DNA of 64,000 nt from Sphingopyxis bauzanensis (lineage in GTDB: Bacteria; Pseudomonadota; Alphaproteobacteria; Sphingomonadales; Sphingomonadaceae), in assembly GCF_002205675.1 (NCBI RefSeq), contig NZ_NISK01000004.1, forward strand, positions 186,001 through 250,000, given 5' to 3'. The notes beneath the pieces are model-generated. The model was not told the origin of the DNA. It saw nothing but the letters and a program-made list of their open reading frames with translations, and did no database searches. A program made the position numbers and the translations under genes. This document shows, one piece after another, positions 47,407-56,103 of this stretch; the stretch's first letter is position 1; each line of letters starts with the position of its first letter.

Positions 47407-48171
47407 ATGCTCGACAAATCCGATATCCACAGCCGTCTCGAAGCCCCGGTCCTCAAGGACTATGGCGTTTACCTCGCGGTCGATCGCCTGCTCGCCTGCC
47501 AGAAGCCGCTCGCCGACCTTGTCACCCCCGACGAGCTGCAATTCCAGATCGTCCATCAGGTCGAGGAATTGTGGATGAAGCTCGCTGCCTTCACGCTCGC
47601 GGAAGTTGACGAGCATCTGCGCGGCGGCCAGATAATGCGCGCCATCACCCTGTTCGGGCGAGTCCATATGCTGCTGCGCATGATGACCGACCAGCTGGCG
47701 CTGATCGAGACGATGAGCCCCTATGACTATCAGGCGATCCGGCTCCAACTGGGCAACGGATCGGGGCAGGAAAGCCCGGGGTTCCAGTTGCTACTGACGC
47801 TGCCCGCCGGGCTATGGGACACCTATCGCGCCAAATATCTCGAGCCACAGGGCCGCGCCCTCACCGATATCTACGACACCGGCTATACCCACGACGAAGC
47901 CTATATGGTCGCCGAGGCGCTGATCGAATTCGACGAGCTGTTCCAGAAATTCCGCGCCCACCACATCTACCTCGTCCATCGCTCGATCGGCATGGGATCG
48001 AAAGCGATCAGCGGGCGCGCCGTCGACCTGCTCGATGCCGGCGCACGGCATCGCTTCTTCCCCGAACTATGGGCCATCCGCGCCCAGATGACCGACCGCT
48101 GGGGCGCCGAATATGGCGTCAAGCGCGACAGCATCCGTCACGGCGACGCGGGGCATGGCAGCGGGGTTTAG
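47407..48171 (+). CDS. kynA: Tryptophan 2,3-dioxygenase-family haem protein
   Basis: 254 residues. The TDO fold is recognised in PDELQFQIVHQVEELWMKLAAF, LFGRVHMLLRMMTDQLALIETMSPYDY and the FRAHHIYLVHRSIGM region that carries haem and substrate residues. The typical GTGGSSG loop after the histidine is replaced by GMGSKAISGRAVDLLDAG. True TDO opens the tryptophan indole ring; the loop change may alter the substrate, as in TDO-like haem enzymes of natural-product pathways. No kynurenine-pathway gene is next to it. ATG 47407 has AAGGAGC upstream. Confidence 0.7.
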   Translation: MLDKSDIHSRLEAPVLKDYGVYLAVDRLLACQKPLADLVTPDELQFQIVHQVEELWMKLAAFTLAEVDEHLRGGQIMRAITLFGRVHMLLRMMTDQLALIETMSPYDYQAIRLQLGNGSGQESPGFQLLLTLPAGLWDTYRAKYLEPQGRALTDIYDTGYTHDEAYMVAEALIEFDELFQKFRAHHIYLVHRSIGMGSKAISGRAVDLLDAGARHRFFPELWAIRAQMTDRWGAEYGVKRDSIRHGDAGHGSGV

Positions 48172-48185
48172 AGACTCGCCAAGTA

Positions 48186-48280
48186 GTTGTCGTTGCGATC
48201 CCGGCGAAAGCCGGGAGAAGCAATCCAGGACGGTTTACGCAGGCTCTGGATTGCGTCGCTGTGCTCGCAAGGACGAGGGT
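48186..48280. repeat. Dispersed inverted repeat with GCAATCCAG arms
   Basis: GCAATCCAG at 48220-48228 pairs with CTGGATTGC at 48246-48254, flanked on the left by CGGCGAAAGCC (also in the element at 5113-5200) and on the right by CGCTGTGCTCGCAAGGACG. The layout matches a type of short sphingomonad repeat. It lies between the TDO-like gene and the oxidoreductase. Confidence 0.5.
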
Positions 48281-49287
48281 CAGATATCGACGACAATCTT
48301 CCCGAAATGCCCGTTCGCGGCCTGATGCCGAAACGCATCGGCGAGGCAGTCGAGCGGGAAATGGTCGCTGATGATCGGGCGGATGCCGTTCGCCTCGATC
48401 CCGGCGATCATGTCGAGCTGTTGCCGGCGGCTGCCCACGGTCAGACCCTGCACGCGCAGGTTCTTCGCCATCAGCAGACCGGTCTGGACCGGTCCGGCGA
48501 AGCCCGCGAGGACGCCGATCAGCGCAACATGGCCGCCGACGCGGGTGGCCATCATCGACTGGTCGAGCGTTCCCGCGCCGCCGATTTCGACGACGGTATC
48601 GACCCCGGCCCCGCCCGTGAGCTCAAGCGCCTTGGCACCCCACGCGGGCACCTCCTTGTAGTTGATCAGTTCGTCGGCGCCGAGTGCTTTCAGCCGCTCG
48701 AGTTTGGCGTCGGACGAGCTGGTCGCGATCACCTGCGCGCCCGCAGCCTTGGCGAATTGCAGCGCGAACACCGACACCCCGCCGCTGCCCTGCACCAGCA
48801 CCGTCGATCCCGGCTGGGTTGAGCCATCGACGAACAGCGCGCGCCATGCGGTCAGCCCCGCGCAGGTCAAAGTCGCAGCCGCGGCGGCGCTATACCCCCG
48901 CGGGGTGCGCGTGAACCAATGCTGCGGGGTTACCACCACTTCGCGCGCATAACCGTCGATGCCATCGCCCGGAACGCCACGAAACGCGGTCGCGGGCGGG
49001 GCGCCGTCGATCCAGTCGGGGAAGAAGATCGACACCACCGTGTCGCCCGGTTTGAACTGCGTGACCCTCTCGCCCACCGCCTCGACCGTCCCGGCGCCAT
49101 CGGACATCGGGATGCGTCCGTCGGCGGCGGGGATCATCCCGACGACGACGGCATAGTCGTGAAAATTGAGCGACGACGCGCTCAGCCGGACGCGGATCTC
49201 GCCCGGCCCGGGATCACCGGGGTCGGCCAGATCGGTCAGCGTCAGATTGTCGAGCGAGGCGGGGGCGCGCAGTCGCATTGCTTTCAT
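48280..49287 (-). CDS. Zinc-type/MDR-family NAD(P)-dependent alcohol dehydrogenase
   Basis: 335 residues from ATG 49287 (MKAMRLRAPASLDNLTLTD), preceded by GAAGGAA. The N-terminal GroES-like domain and the Rossmann domain with GSGGVSVFALQFAKAAGAQVIATSSSDAKLERLKALGADELIN are clear. No C-x-x-C-x-x-C zinc cluster is visible, so it belongs to the quinone-reductase-like zinc-free subgroup. It would reduce aldehydes, enones or quinones with NAD(P)H; substrate unknown. Confidence 0.85.
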   Translation of the reverse strand: MKAMRLRAPASLDNLTLTDLADPGDPGPGEIRVRLSASSLNFHDYAVVVGMIPAADGRIPMSDGAGTVEAVGERVTQFKPGDTVVSIFFPDWIDGAPPATAFRGVPGDGIDGYAREVVVTPQHWFTRTPRGYSAAAAATLTCAGLTAWRALFVDGSTQPGSTVLVQGSGGVSVFALQFAKAAGAQVIATSSSDAKLERLKALGADELINYKEVPAWGAKALELTGGAGVDTVVEIGGAGTLDQSMMATRVGGHVALIGVLAGFAGPVQTGLLMAKNLRVQGLTVGSRRQQLDMIAGIEANGIRPIISDHFPLDCLADAFRHQAANGHFGKIVVDI

Positions 49288-49336
49288 GGCATTTTCCTTC
49301 AGTGAGTTGCGTGCGGCGGACCCTCCGCCCAAATCT

Positions 49337-49440
49337 CGTCACCCTGAAGATGATTCAGGGTCCATGGCCTGCCCTCGAAACCGGCGCAGCACAGGCCGAT
49401 AGTTCGGGTCATGGATGCTGAAACAAGTCCAGCATGACGA
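49337..49440. repeat. Dispersed repeat with CACCCTGAA / TTCAGGGTC arms
   Basis: Begins CGTCACCCTGAAGATGATTCAGGGTCCATGGCC and ends GGGTCATGGATGCTGAAACAAGTCCAGCATGACG; the outer CGTCA and TGACG pair, and inner arms (ACCCTGAA and TTCAGGGT) fold into a small hairpin. The pattern, two arms with a spacer and complementary ends, fits a sphingomonad dispersed element. No gene in it. Confidence 0.55.
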
Positions 49441-49469
49441 AGCGGGAATGAAGCTTTGGTTCAGCCAAC

Positions 49470-51209
49470 CTATTCCGCCGCCATCGCCATTTCGACGCGC
49501 TGCGGTCCGCGGATCACCCCGCCAGGGGTTGGTCCTTGCATTGCGCCGTCGCGGAAGGTCACTTCGCCCGACTTGATCGTGGCGACATAGCCGTCGGCCT
49601 TTTGCAGCAGGCGCTTGCCGCCCGCGGGCAGGTCGAACGCCAGCCACGGCTTGCCAAGCTTGATCGCGTCCATGTCGATGACATTGAGATCGGCGAGATA
49701 GCCGGGCGCGAGCACACCGCGGTCCTCAAGCCCGTAGAGCAAGGCGGTGTCGCGGCACTGGCGCTTGACCGCATGTTCGAGTGCAATCCGCTTGCCCGCG
49801 CGGTCGCGCACCCAATGCTGGAGCATGAAGGTCGGCGAGGCCGCGTCACATATCGTCCCGCAATGCGCGCCGCCATCGGACAGGCTATTCACCGTGTCGT
49901 CGGCATGCTGCAAATCCTCGAGGAAATTGAGGTTGCCGTCGCGGTAATTGAGGATCGGGAAATAGATGAAGCCCTTGCCCTCGTCCTTCATCAGCAGGTT
50001 ATAGGCATATTCGTCGGGCGAAACGCCCGCCGCGGTGGCGCGCGCCATGATGCTTTCGTCCATCTTCGGCTCGTAATTGAAGTCGGGGTCCATTTCGAAC
50101 TGCACCGGCCAGCCGAGCGCGACGATTTTCAGGAAGTCGATGATGTCGCTTTCGGGCCAGACATTCTTCTCAGCGATCATGCGCGCCTTGAACGCCGGAT
50201 CGCGCAGCTTTGCGAGCTGCTGCTCCCACGGCAGGTCGATGATTTCGTTCCATGCCGGCTTGAAGCGGAACGGGTGGACCGTCCCCTGCCACGCCATGAT
50301 GATGCCGTTGCCGCGCAGCGCGATCTGCGCGACGATGTTGGCACCGGTCGCATTCTGGCGGCGCATTTCCTCGATTTGCTCCTCTAGCGGCAGTTCCTTG
50401 GCGATCGACTGGAGCGCGGCGAAGGTCACCGGCAGCCCGGTTTCGCGGCTGAGATCGCCCATCCACTGAAATTCGTTCCACTCGCGCTTCAGGTCGCTCG
50501 CCATTTCGAACACACCATAACCGACGCGCCCCATCGCGCGGCCAATCGCTATCAGTTCCTCGGCGGTCGCGGTGGTGCCGGGGACGAGTTCGCCGTCGAT
50601 CGATTTGTGGAGCACGGTCCGGCTGGTCGAAAAACCGAGCGCACCGGCGCGGATGCCCTCCTCGACGATGCGCGACATTTCGGCGATGTCGGCTTCGGTC
50701 GGGATCGCGCCGGGTTTCTCGCGGTCGCCGAGCACATAGGCGCGCACTGCGCCGTGCGGGACGTGGCACGCGACGTCGACGGTGCGCGGCAGTTTCTCCA
50801 GCGCGTCCATATATTCGGGGAAAGTCTCCCAGTCCCACGCCATACCCTCGGCGAGCGCAGTGCCGGGGATGTCTTCAACGCCTTCCATTAAGCTGATCAG
50901 CCATTCGTGGCGGTCGGGCTTGGCGGGCGCGAAGCCGACGCCGCAATTGCCCATGACGACGGTCGTGACACCGTGCCAACTCGATGGTGCCATTTCGGCG
51001 TCCCATGTCGCCTGGCCATCATAGTGCGTGTGGACGTCGACGAAGCCGGGGGTGACGATCTTGCCGCTCGCGTCGATTTCGTCGCGCCCGGCGCCGAGAT
51101 TTTCGCCCACCGCGACGATGCGATCGCCATCGACCGCGACATCCGCGACAAAGGGGGTGCCGCCCGAACCATCGACGACAGTGCCGCCGCGTATCACCAG
51201 ATCAAACAT
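49470..51209 (-). CDS. N-acyl-D-amino-acid deacylase / D-aminoacylase family amidohydrolase
   Basis: 579 residues of the amidohydrolase superfamily. The metal pair is HTH at 60-62 (FVDVHTHYDG), followed by MGNCGVGFAP with the conserved cysteine at 89. The final LNVIDMDAIKLGKPWLAFDLPAGGKRLLQKADGYVATIKSG strand region is typical. Family members hydrolyse N-acyl-D-amino acids, D-glutamate derivatives or related amides. The substrate cannot be told. Confidence 0.85.
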   Translation of the reverse strand: MFDLVIRGGTVVDGSGGTPFVADVAVDGDRIVAVGENLGAGRDEIDASGKIVTPGFVDVHTHYDGQATWDAEMAPSSWHGVTTVVMGNCGVGFAPAKPDRHEWLISLMEGVEDIPGTALAEGMAWDWETFPEYMDALEKLPRTVDVACHVPHGAVRAYVLGDREKPGAIPTEADIAEMSRIVEEGIRAGALGFSTSRTVLHKSIDGELVPGTTATAEELIAIGRAMGRVGYGVFEMASDLKREWNEFQWMGDLSRETGLPVTFAALQSIAKELPLEEQIEEMRRQNATGANIVAQIALRGNGIIMAWQGTVHPFRFKPAWNEIIDLPWEQQLAKLRDPAFKARMIAEKNVWPESDIIDFLKIVALGWPVQFEMDPDFNYEPKMDESIMARATAAGVSPDEYAYNLLMKDEGKGFIYFPILNYRDGNLNFLEDLQHADDTVNSLSDGGAHCGTICDAASPTFMLQHWVRDRAGKRIALEHAVKRQCRDTALLYGLEDRGVLAPGYLADLNVIDMDAIKLGKPWLAFDLPAGGKRLLQKADGYVATIKSGEVTFRDGAMQGPTPGGVIRGPQRVEMAMAAE

Positions 51210-51334
51210 CCCGACTCTCCCGATCTTTTTAGTTTCACGGAGAAACCTATCATCAAAATTGCGATATGCAAATAAACGGGCGAAGCCGCTGCGATGCTGT
51301 TATACCGATGCGATACACCACGGGAGTCGATGCC

Positions 51335-52084
51335 ATGATCCGTCCGCTTACCCTCGCCCTGCTGCTCGCCCTGTCGGCGACCCCACTAGCCGCCAAAGTT
51401 GCCGCGCCGACGGACTATGCCGCAGCGCTCGCCGATCCGGCGCGCCCCGCCGCCGACCGCGAACGCGATGCGGCGCGCAAGCCCGCCGAGCTGCTGGCGT
51501 TCGCGCAGATCGCGCCGGGTGAACAGGTCGGCGATTTTGTGATGGGCGGTGGTTATGTCACGCGCCTGCTCGCCGCGGCGGTCGGCCCGACGGGCAAGGT
51601 CCACGCCTTCCAGCCCGCCGAGTTCATCACCTTTCGCAAACAATATGGCGATGATCAGGCCGCGGTCGACGCCGCCTATGCCAATGTCGATGCCGTCGCC
51701 AGTCCGTTCGCCGCACCCGCCTTTGCCACACCGCTCGACACGATCATCACAGTGCAGAATTTCCACGACCTCTATCTGAAACCCTTTCCCGAAGGCACCG
51801 GCGACAAGGCGAGTGCGGCGCTGTTCGCGGCGCTGAAACCCGGCGGGACGCTGGTGATCGTCGATCATAGCGCCGCCGACGGCACCGGCACGACGCAGGC
51901 CGACAGCCTGCACCGCATCGACAAGGCGGCGGTGGTCGCGGCGCTGACCAAGGCCGGATTCAAACTTGAAGCCGAAAGCGATCTCTACCGTCTCGCCGAC
52001 GATCCGCGCACGACGAACGTCTTCGATCCCGCAATCCGCAGCAAGACGGACCAGTTCACTTTGCGCTTCCGCAAACCGAGTTAG
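51335..52084 (+). CDS. Exported class I SAM-dependent methyltransferase
   Basis: 249 residues with a signal peptide (MIRPLTLALLLALSATPLAA). The methyltransferase fold is marked by QIAPGEQVGDFVMGGGYVTRLLAAAVGPTGKVHAFQ (SAM motif I), FHDLYLKPF and FAALKPGGTLVIVDHSA (motifs IV-V). The family is COG4798-like. Export of a SAM-dependent enzyme is odd, because SAM is cytoplasmic; substrate and methyl source are unknown. It starts at 51335 after a GGGAG ribosome site. It lies next to the PhnA gene, separated by 7 bases. Confidence 0.82.
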   Translation: MIRPLTLALLLALSATPLAAKVAAPTDYAAALADPARPAADRERDAARKPAELLAFAQIAPGEQVGDFVMGGGYVTRLLAAAVGPTGKVHAFQPAEFITFRKQYGDDQAAVDAAYANVDAVASPFAAPAFATPLDTIITVQNFHDLYLKPFPEGTGDKASAALFAALKPGGTLVIVDHSAADGTGTTQADSLHRIDKAAVVAALTKAGFKLEAESDLYRLADDPRTTNVFDPAIRSKTDQFTLRFRKPS

Positions 52085-52091
52085 GACCAGC

Positions 52092-52397
52092 ATGGCCGAC
52101 GATGATTATGTCTATGACGAGGCGAGCGGCGAATGGATGGCGGCGGGCGACATCGCTGCGCGCGATGCCGCCGATGCCGCCGGACCCGAGGTGCGCGACG
52201 CGGTCGGCAATCTGCTCACGGACGGCGACAGCGTGGTGCTGGTCAAGGATCTGACCGTCAAAGGCGCGGGGCAGACATTGAAGGTCGGCACGGTGATCAA
52301 GTCGATCCGCCTGACCGGCGACGATCAGGAAATCGACTGTCGTCACGAGGGGATCAAGGGGCTGGTGCTGCGGGCGGAGTTTGTAAGAAAGCGGTAG
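52092..52397 (+). CDS. PhnA/YjdM-family protein lacking the zinc ribbon
   Basis: 101 residues. The C-terminal PhnA domain reads VRDAVGNLLTDGDSVVLVKDLTVKGAGQTLKVGTVIKSIRLTGDDQEIDCRHEGIKGLVLRAEFV and matches E. coli YjdM over its length. The N-terminal part, in YjdM a CxxC-CxxC zinc ribbon, is here MADDDYVYDEASGEWMAAGD with no cysteines. The function of the family is unknown (phosphonate link is historical). It begins 7 bases after the methyltransferase gene. Confidence 0.85.
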   Translation: MADDDYVYDEASGEWMAAGDIAARDAADAAGPEVRDAVGNLLTDGDSVVLVKDLTVKGAGQTLKVGTVIKSIRLTGDDQEIDCRHEGIKGLVLRAEFVRKR

Positions 52398-52402
52398 CCC
52401 TC

Positions 52403-52423
52403 CCCTCCCTGCAAGGGAGGGGA
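52403..52423. terminator. Hairpin between convergent phnA and acyl-CoA dehydrogenase genes
   Basis: CCCCTCCCT pairs with AGGGAGGGG around a 3-base loop: a perfect 9-base stem. Same core as the hairpin at 40197-40221, also at a convergent junction. No T-run on either strand. Confidence 0.45.
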
Positions 52424-52426
52424 AGC

Positions 52427-53716
52427 TTACCCTAGCGTCCCCCGCCTTGGCCCCAGATACCCGAACAGATACGCGCCCACCTTGCGCATCTGGATCTCCT
52501 CCGCCCCCTCGGTGATCCGGTACCGCCGGTGGTGGCGATAGATATGCTCGAACGGCTTGTGGCGCGAATAACCGATGCCCCCATGCACCTGCATCGCGCG
52601 GTCGGCGGCTTCGCAGCACAGCCGGTTCGCCCAATAGTTGCACATGCTCACCTTGTCGGACAGCGTGTGCTCGATCTCCTTGTGCGGCGTGTTGTCCATG
52701 TCCCACGCGGTCTTGCGGATCAGCAGCCGCAGCATCTCCGCCTGCGTCGCCAGCTCGACGAGCGGGAACTGGATCGCCTGATTGCGCGCTAGCGCCTCGC
52801 CGAACGGCTTGCGCTGGCGGGCATATTTGACGCTTTCCTCGATACAGAAGACCGCGGCGCCCAGCGACGACGCCGCCTGCCGGATGCGGTTCTGGTGGAC
52901 GAAACTCTGCGCGATCGACAGCCCGCCGCCAACCGGACCGAGCCGCGCGCTGTCGGGTACCCACACATTGTCGAAGGTCATCCGCGGATGGTCGGTCGGC
53001 ATGTTGAAGGTCCACATATATTCGTCGACCGTCATCCCCGGCGTCCCCGTCGGCACGAGCAGGCAGGTGATCCCCTTCGCATCGCCGTCCTGGCCATCGG
53101 TGCGGCAAAAGGTCGCGCAGTGGGTCGCGACGTGCATGCCAGTGATCCACATCTTGCGCCCGTCGATCCGCCAGCCGTCGACGCCGTCGCGCGTTTTGCG
53201 CACCCCGCGCGTTTCCATATGCGTCGCGTCCGATCCATGGTCGGGTTCGGTCAGGCCGAACGCGGTGCGCCGCTTGCCCTCGAATCCGCCGAGGATGAAC
53301 TCCTGCTTCTGCTCCTCGCTCGTGGCGAATTGTTCGAACATCTCGACGAAGGGGAAATTGCCGACGATGCTATGCTCATTCTGCAGGTCGTTGTGCAGCC
53401 CCAGCCCCTTGGCGGCGAAATGCTCGCGGATCACCGCCATCCATAGGTTCGACCCGTCCTGCCCGCCATATTTCTTCGGCGCCGAGAAACGCCAGTGCCC
53501 CGCGGCATCGGCCTTGCGCGTGGCTTCGCGCAGCAATTGCTCCCACTCGTGCCGCGGCAACCCCTGATTGTCCCAGTCGGTGCGCGCATGTTCGCGGCGA
53601 TGGTCGAAGAAGCGGATATTGTCGTCGGCGTCCTCGAGCGGCTTGATCTCGGCCTCGATAAACGCATCGAGTTCATGCAGATACGCTTGCAAGTCGGCGG
53701 GCATCGCAAAATCCAT
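52427..53716 (-). CDS. Acyl-CoA dehydrogenase
   Basis: 429 residues from ATG 53716 (MDFAMPADLQAYLHELDAFI), after GGGAGAGAG. Family marks: FGLTEPDHGSDATHMETRG (FAD region), WITGMHVATHC, GLSIAQSFVHQNRIRQAASSLGAAVFCIEE and C-terminal QVHGGIGYSRHKPFEHIYRHHRRYRITEGAEEIQMRKV with the catalytic-glutamate region. It would oxidise an acyl-CoA and pass electrons to EtfAB, whose genes lie at 58.5-60.2 kb. It is followed in the operon order by the phosphotransferase at 53730-55067, which is upstream on the minus strand. Confidence 0.92.
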   Translation of the reverse strand: MDFAMPADLQAYLHELDAFIEAEIKPLEDADDNIRFFDHRREHARTDWDNQGLPRHEWEQLLREATRKADAAGHWRFSAPKKYGGQDGSNLWMAVIREHFAAKGLGLHNDLQNEHSIVGNFPFVEMFEQFATSEEQKQEFILGGFEGKRRTAFGLTEPDHGSDATHMETRGVRKTRDGVDGWRIDGRKMWITGMHVATHCATFCRTDGQDGDAKGITCLLVPTGTPGMTVDEYMWTFNMPTDHPRMTFDNVWVPDSARLGPVGGGLSIAQSFVHQNRIRQAASSLGAAVFCIEESVKYARQRKPFGEALARNQAIQFPLVELATQAEMLRLLIRKTAWDMDNTPHKEIEHTLSDKVSMCNYWANRLCCEAADRAMQVHGGIGYSRHKPFEHIYRHHRRYRITEGAEEIQMRKVGAYLFGYLGPRRGTLG

Positions 53717-53729
53717 GTCTCTCTCCCTG

Positions 53730-55067
53730 TTATTCTTGACCGCCCCACGTTTCTCGGGCGCGGGCGAGCGCAGCATATTTGGGGCTGTCGACCGCGCATT
53801 TGTCGAGCACCGCGCGCCGCAGTTTCGCGATCAGGCCGGGCTGAGCGAGGGTGGTCGCGCCGCTTAGCAGGGCATCAGCCAAAGCTCGGTGCTCGGCGCG
53901 CACACCGGCGTCGAGATCGCGCTTCACGATCCCCAGCGCGTTCATCGCCACCGCAACCTGAAACTTCGCATGACCCTCGGCGTCGGGCTTGATCGCATCC
54001 GCCAGCCAGTCGCGCACCGCCTGCACTATCTCGCCGTTGGTCGGCTCGCCGATTGGCGCCGGAGCAACAGAAGACGGCGACGGCAGCGCGCGATCGCGCT
54101 CGGCCGCTGGCGCTTCGGCCTCAAGCAGCAACAGCAGGTCAAGCTCCTGCTCGGCCGTCCGCCGCCCCACGACGACGCGTTCGACCGTCGGATCGGCGCC
54201 GCTTCGCCACGCCTGCCCCATCTGCAAACAGCCGAGCGCCCACCACAGAGTGCGATAGACGAGCCAAAAATGAAAGCGCTCGCGGTCGACCTTCGCACCG
54301 CCAGCTGCTTCATAGGCCGCGAAATAATCGTCGAGGCTGCCGACGCCGAACGCGGGGTGATCGATCCGCCCGAACCGCCACACCGTCATGCACCCGAACG
54401 CCAGATCCTCATGCGCATCGCCGCGATGCGCAAGCTCCCAGTCGAGCACGACGGCCAGCCCGTCCGCATCGACCATGATATTGCCCATGCGGTAATCGCC
54501 ATGCACCAGCACCGGCTCGGCAGGCGTCGGCAGATGCTCTTCACACCATTTGATCGCCAGCGCGATGACCGGCCGATCGCCGCCGTAGTCCAGAAACCGC
54601 GTCTTGAGCTCGGCCAGCGCCGCAGCGGTATCCATCAACGGGATCGCGGCAGGAATCGTCGCGGCCGGAATGGCATGAATACGCGCCAGCTCGCGCCCGA
54701 GATCGGCCAGCATCGACGGCGGCGGATCGGCCAATATCTTCGCCGGATTCACTTCGGCAATCACCCGCCGCATCACATAGCCGGTACCTATGCCGTCGTT
54801 ATCCGCGAGTACTCCAACAACCTCGGGCGCTCTCACCCCCGCGCCATGCGCCGCGATCACCAGCGCCGCCTCGTCAGCATGGCCATAGGGTCGCCCCACC
54901 ATATAATCCGCCGACGGCGCGCGGCGCAGCACATAAGCGCCGCCCGCCCAATCGAACGCCCAGCTTTCCATATTTGCACCGCCCGACAGGCGGGTGAGGC
55001 CCGACAGGTCGCCGGGGCCGACGGCTTTGGCCATGAACGTGGACAATGGCGCAGCAAGTTCGGTCAT
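53730..55067 (-). CDS. Aminoglycoside-phosphotransferase-family protein (acyl-CoA dehydrogenase companion)
   Basis: 445 residues. The APH-like kinase fold reads LVHGDYRMGNIMVDADGLAVVLDWELAHRGDAHEDLAF, with the catalytic HGDYRxGN and metal DWE motifs. A C-terminal extension of about 100 residues (EPTNGEIVQAVRDWLADAIKPDAEGHAKFQVAVAMNALGIVKRDL) is a DUF6285-like helical domain. Such proteins are commonly next to acyl-CoA dehydrogenases and may handle acyl-CoA or hydroxyacyl substrates rather than antibiotics. It ends 13 bases before the dehydrogenase start. Confidence 0.85.
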   Translation of the reverse strand: MTELAAPLSTFMAKAVGPGDLSGLTRLSGGANMESWAFDWAGGAYVLRRAPSADYMVGRPYGHADEAALVIAAHGAGVRAPEVVGVLADNDGIGTGYVMRRVIAEVNPAKILADPPPSMLADLGRELARIHAIPAATIPAAIPLMDTAAALAELKTRFLDYGGDRPVIALAIKWCEEHLPTPAEPVLVHGDYRMGNIMVDADGLAVVLDWELAHRGDAHEDLAFGCMTVWRFGRIDHPAFGVGSLDDYFAAYEAAGGAKVDRERFHFWLVYRTLWWALGCLQMGQAWRSGADPTVERVVVGRRTAEQELDLLLLLEAEAPAAERDRALPSPSSVAPAPIGEPTNGEIVQAVRDWLADAIKPDAEGHAKFQVAVAMNALGIVKRDLDAGVRAEHRALADALLSGATTLAQPGLIAKLRRAVLDKCAVDSPKYAALARARETWGGQE

Positions 55068-55149
55068 TCAAAGACCGATGCGGGTGAAAAACGGGTAGTG
55101 CAACCCGCCAATTTCTTCATTGCTAAGAAAGCTAAGCTTCTACGGCGGA

Positions 55150-56061
55150 TTATAAGATGAATGTTACGGTGTTCAGCCAATAGGAGGCAACGGGCGTTCC
55201 ATCCGCATCCAGCGCCGATTCGAACTCGGCATTGCGCATAATCGCTTTGCAGACGGCATCGTCGAACGCTTTGGGCCGTGTCGATTGCTGGATATGACAT
55301 GCGGTGGGTTGGCCGTCGGTTCCAACGTTCAACCGGAAATGAACGATCGCACGCTTGCCGTCCATGATCATGGCAGGCGGATAATCGCGCGGTTTGACCC
55401 ATTGGCGCGGATCGGATTTCGGCGTCGCCGCTCGCGTCAGATTGGCGTGTTTTGCGACATCGATCCCCCAATGATAGAGCAGTTCGTCGGTGCATTTTCG
55501 CATCGCCGCCAGCGGCCCGCTCAACGGTCCGGTTTCCAGGATAAAGGGTTGGCGGAGACCTTTGGTCACCTCGACATAGGCTGCCGCGGCTTCCTGTTCG
55601 GGGGTGATGTTGGAAAATTTGAAAGAATAGTTGCCCGCCTTGAGCGCGGCCTCATAAGCCGCCACCTCTTCTGGTGAGCGCGCCGCAATGCGCACCGCGT
55701 CGCGAATGATCAGCGCCGGCGTCTTGTCGGCCGTCGCCGCGGGAAAAAACTCGACCTCCTGCGCCGCCTCGGCCGGGCCGAACCGGATCTGAACGGACCC
55801 GTCGCTGCGGCTGGTGTAGGCGGGCTTGCCCGTAAAGCTCAACCGCAATGGATCGCCCGGCTGATAACGATTGGCGACCAGCACGACCTTGTGATCGCCT
55901 TCGCCAAAACTGCGGCCCATGCTGCAATTGTCGTTACCATAATGGACGTTCCATTTGGAACTCGGCGCCAGCCGGATCGGCTCTTTGGCTACGACGGTGC
56001 CCGACGATGCACAGGCTATCCCAAGGGCTGCCATCACCGCGTTGCGCACCGTTGTTTTCAT
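55150..56061 (-). CDS. Exported protein with TonB C-terminal-like domain
   Basis: 303 residues with an N-terminal signal peptide (MKTTVRNAVMAALGIACASSGTVVA). The last 100 residues resemble the TonB C-terminal domain (YPPAMIMDGKRAIVHFRLNVGTDGQPTACHIQQSTRPKAFDDAVCKAIMRNAEFESALD). The membrane anchor and proline-rich spacer of TonB are absent, so it is a free periplasmic or secreted protein with a TonB-like fold, a type common in sphingomonads. ATG 56061 is chosen because the leader begins there. Confidence 0.75.
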   Translation of the reverse strand: MKTTVRNAVMAALGIACASSGTVVAKEPIRLAPSSKWNVHYGNDNCSMGRSFGEGDHKVVLVANRYQPGDPLRLSFTGKPAYTSRSDGSVQIRFGPAEAAQEVEFFPAATADKTPALIIRDAVRIAARSPEEVAAYEAALKAGNYSFKFSNITPEQEAAAAYVEVTKGLRQPFILETGPLSGPLAAMRKCTDELLYHWGIDVAKHANLTRAATPKSDPRQWVKPRDYPPAMIMDGKRAIVHFRLNVGTDGQPTACHIQQSTRPKAFDDAVCKAIMRNAEFESALDADGTPVASYWLNTVTFIL

Positions 56062-56103
56062 TGGCCGAATGTTACCTGCGACGCATGACCATGCAAGCAA
56101 ACG

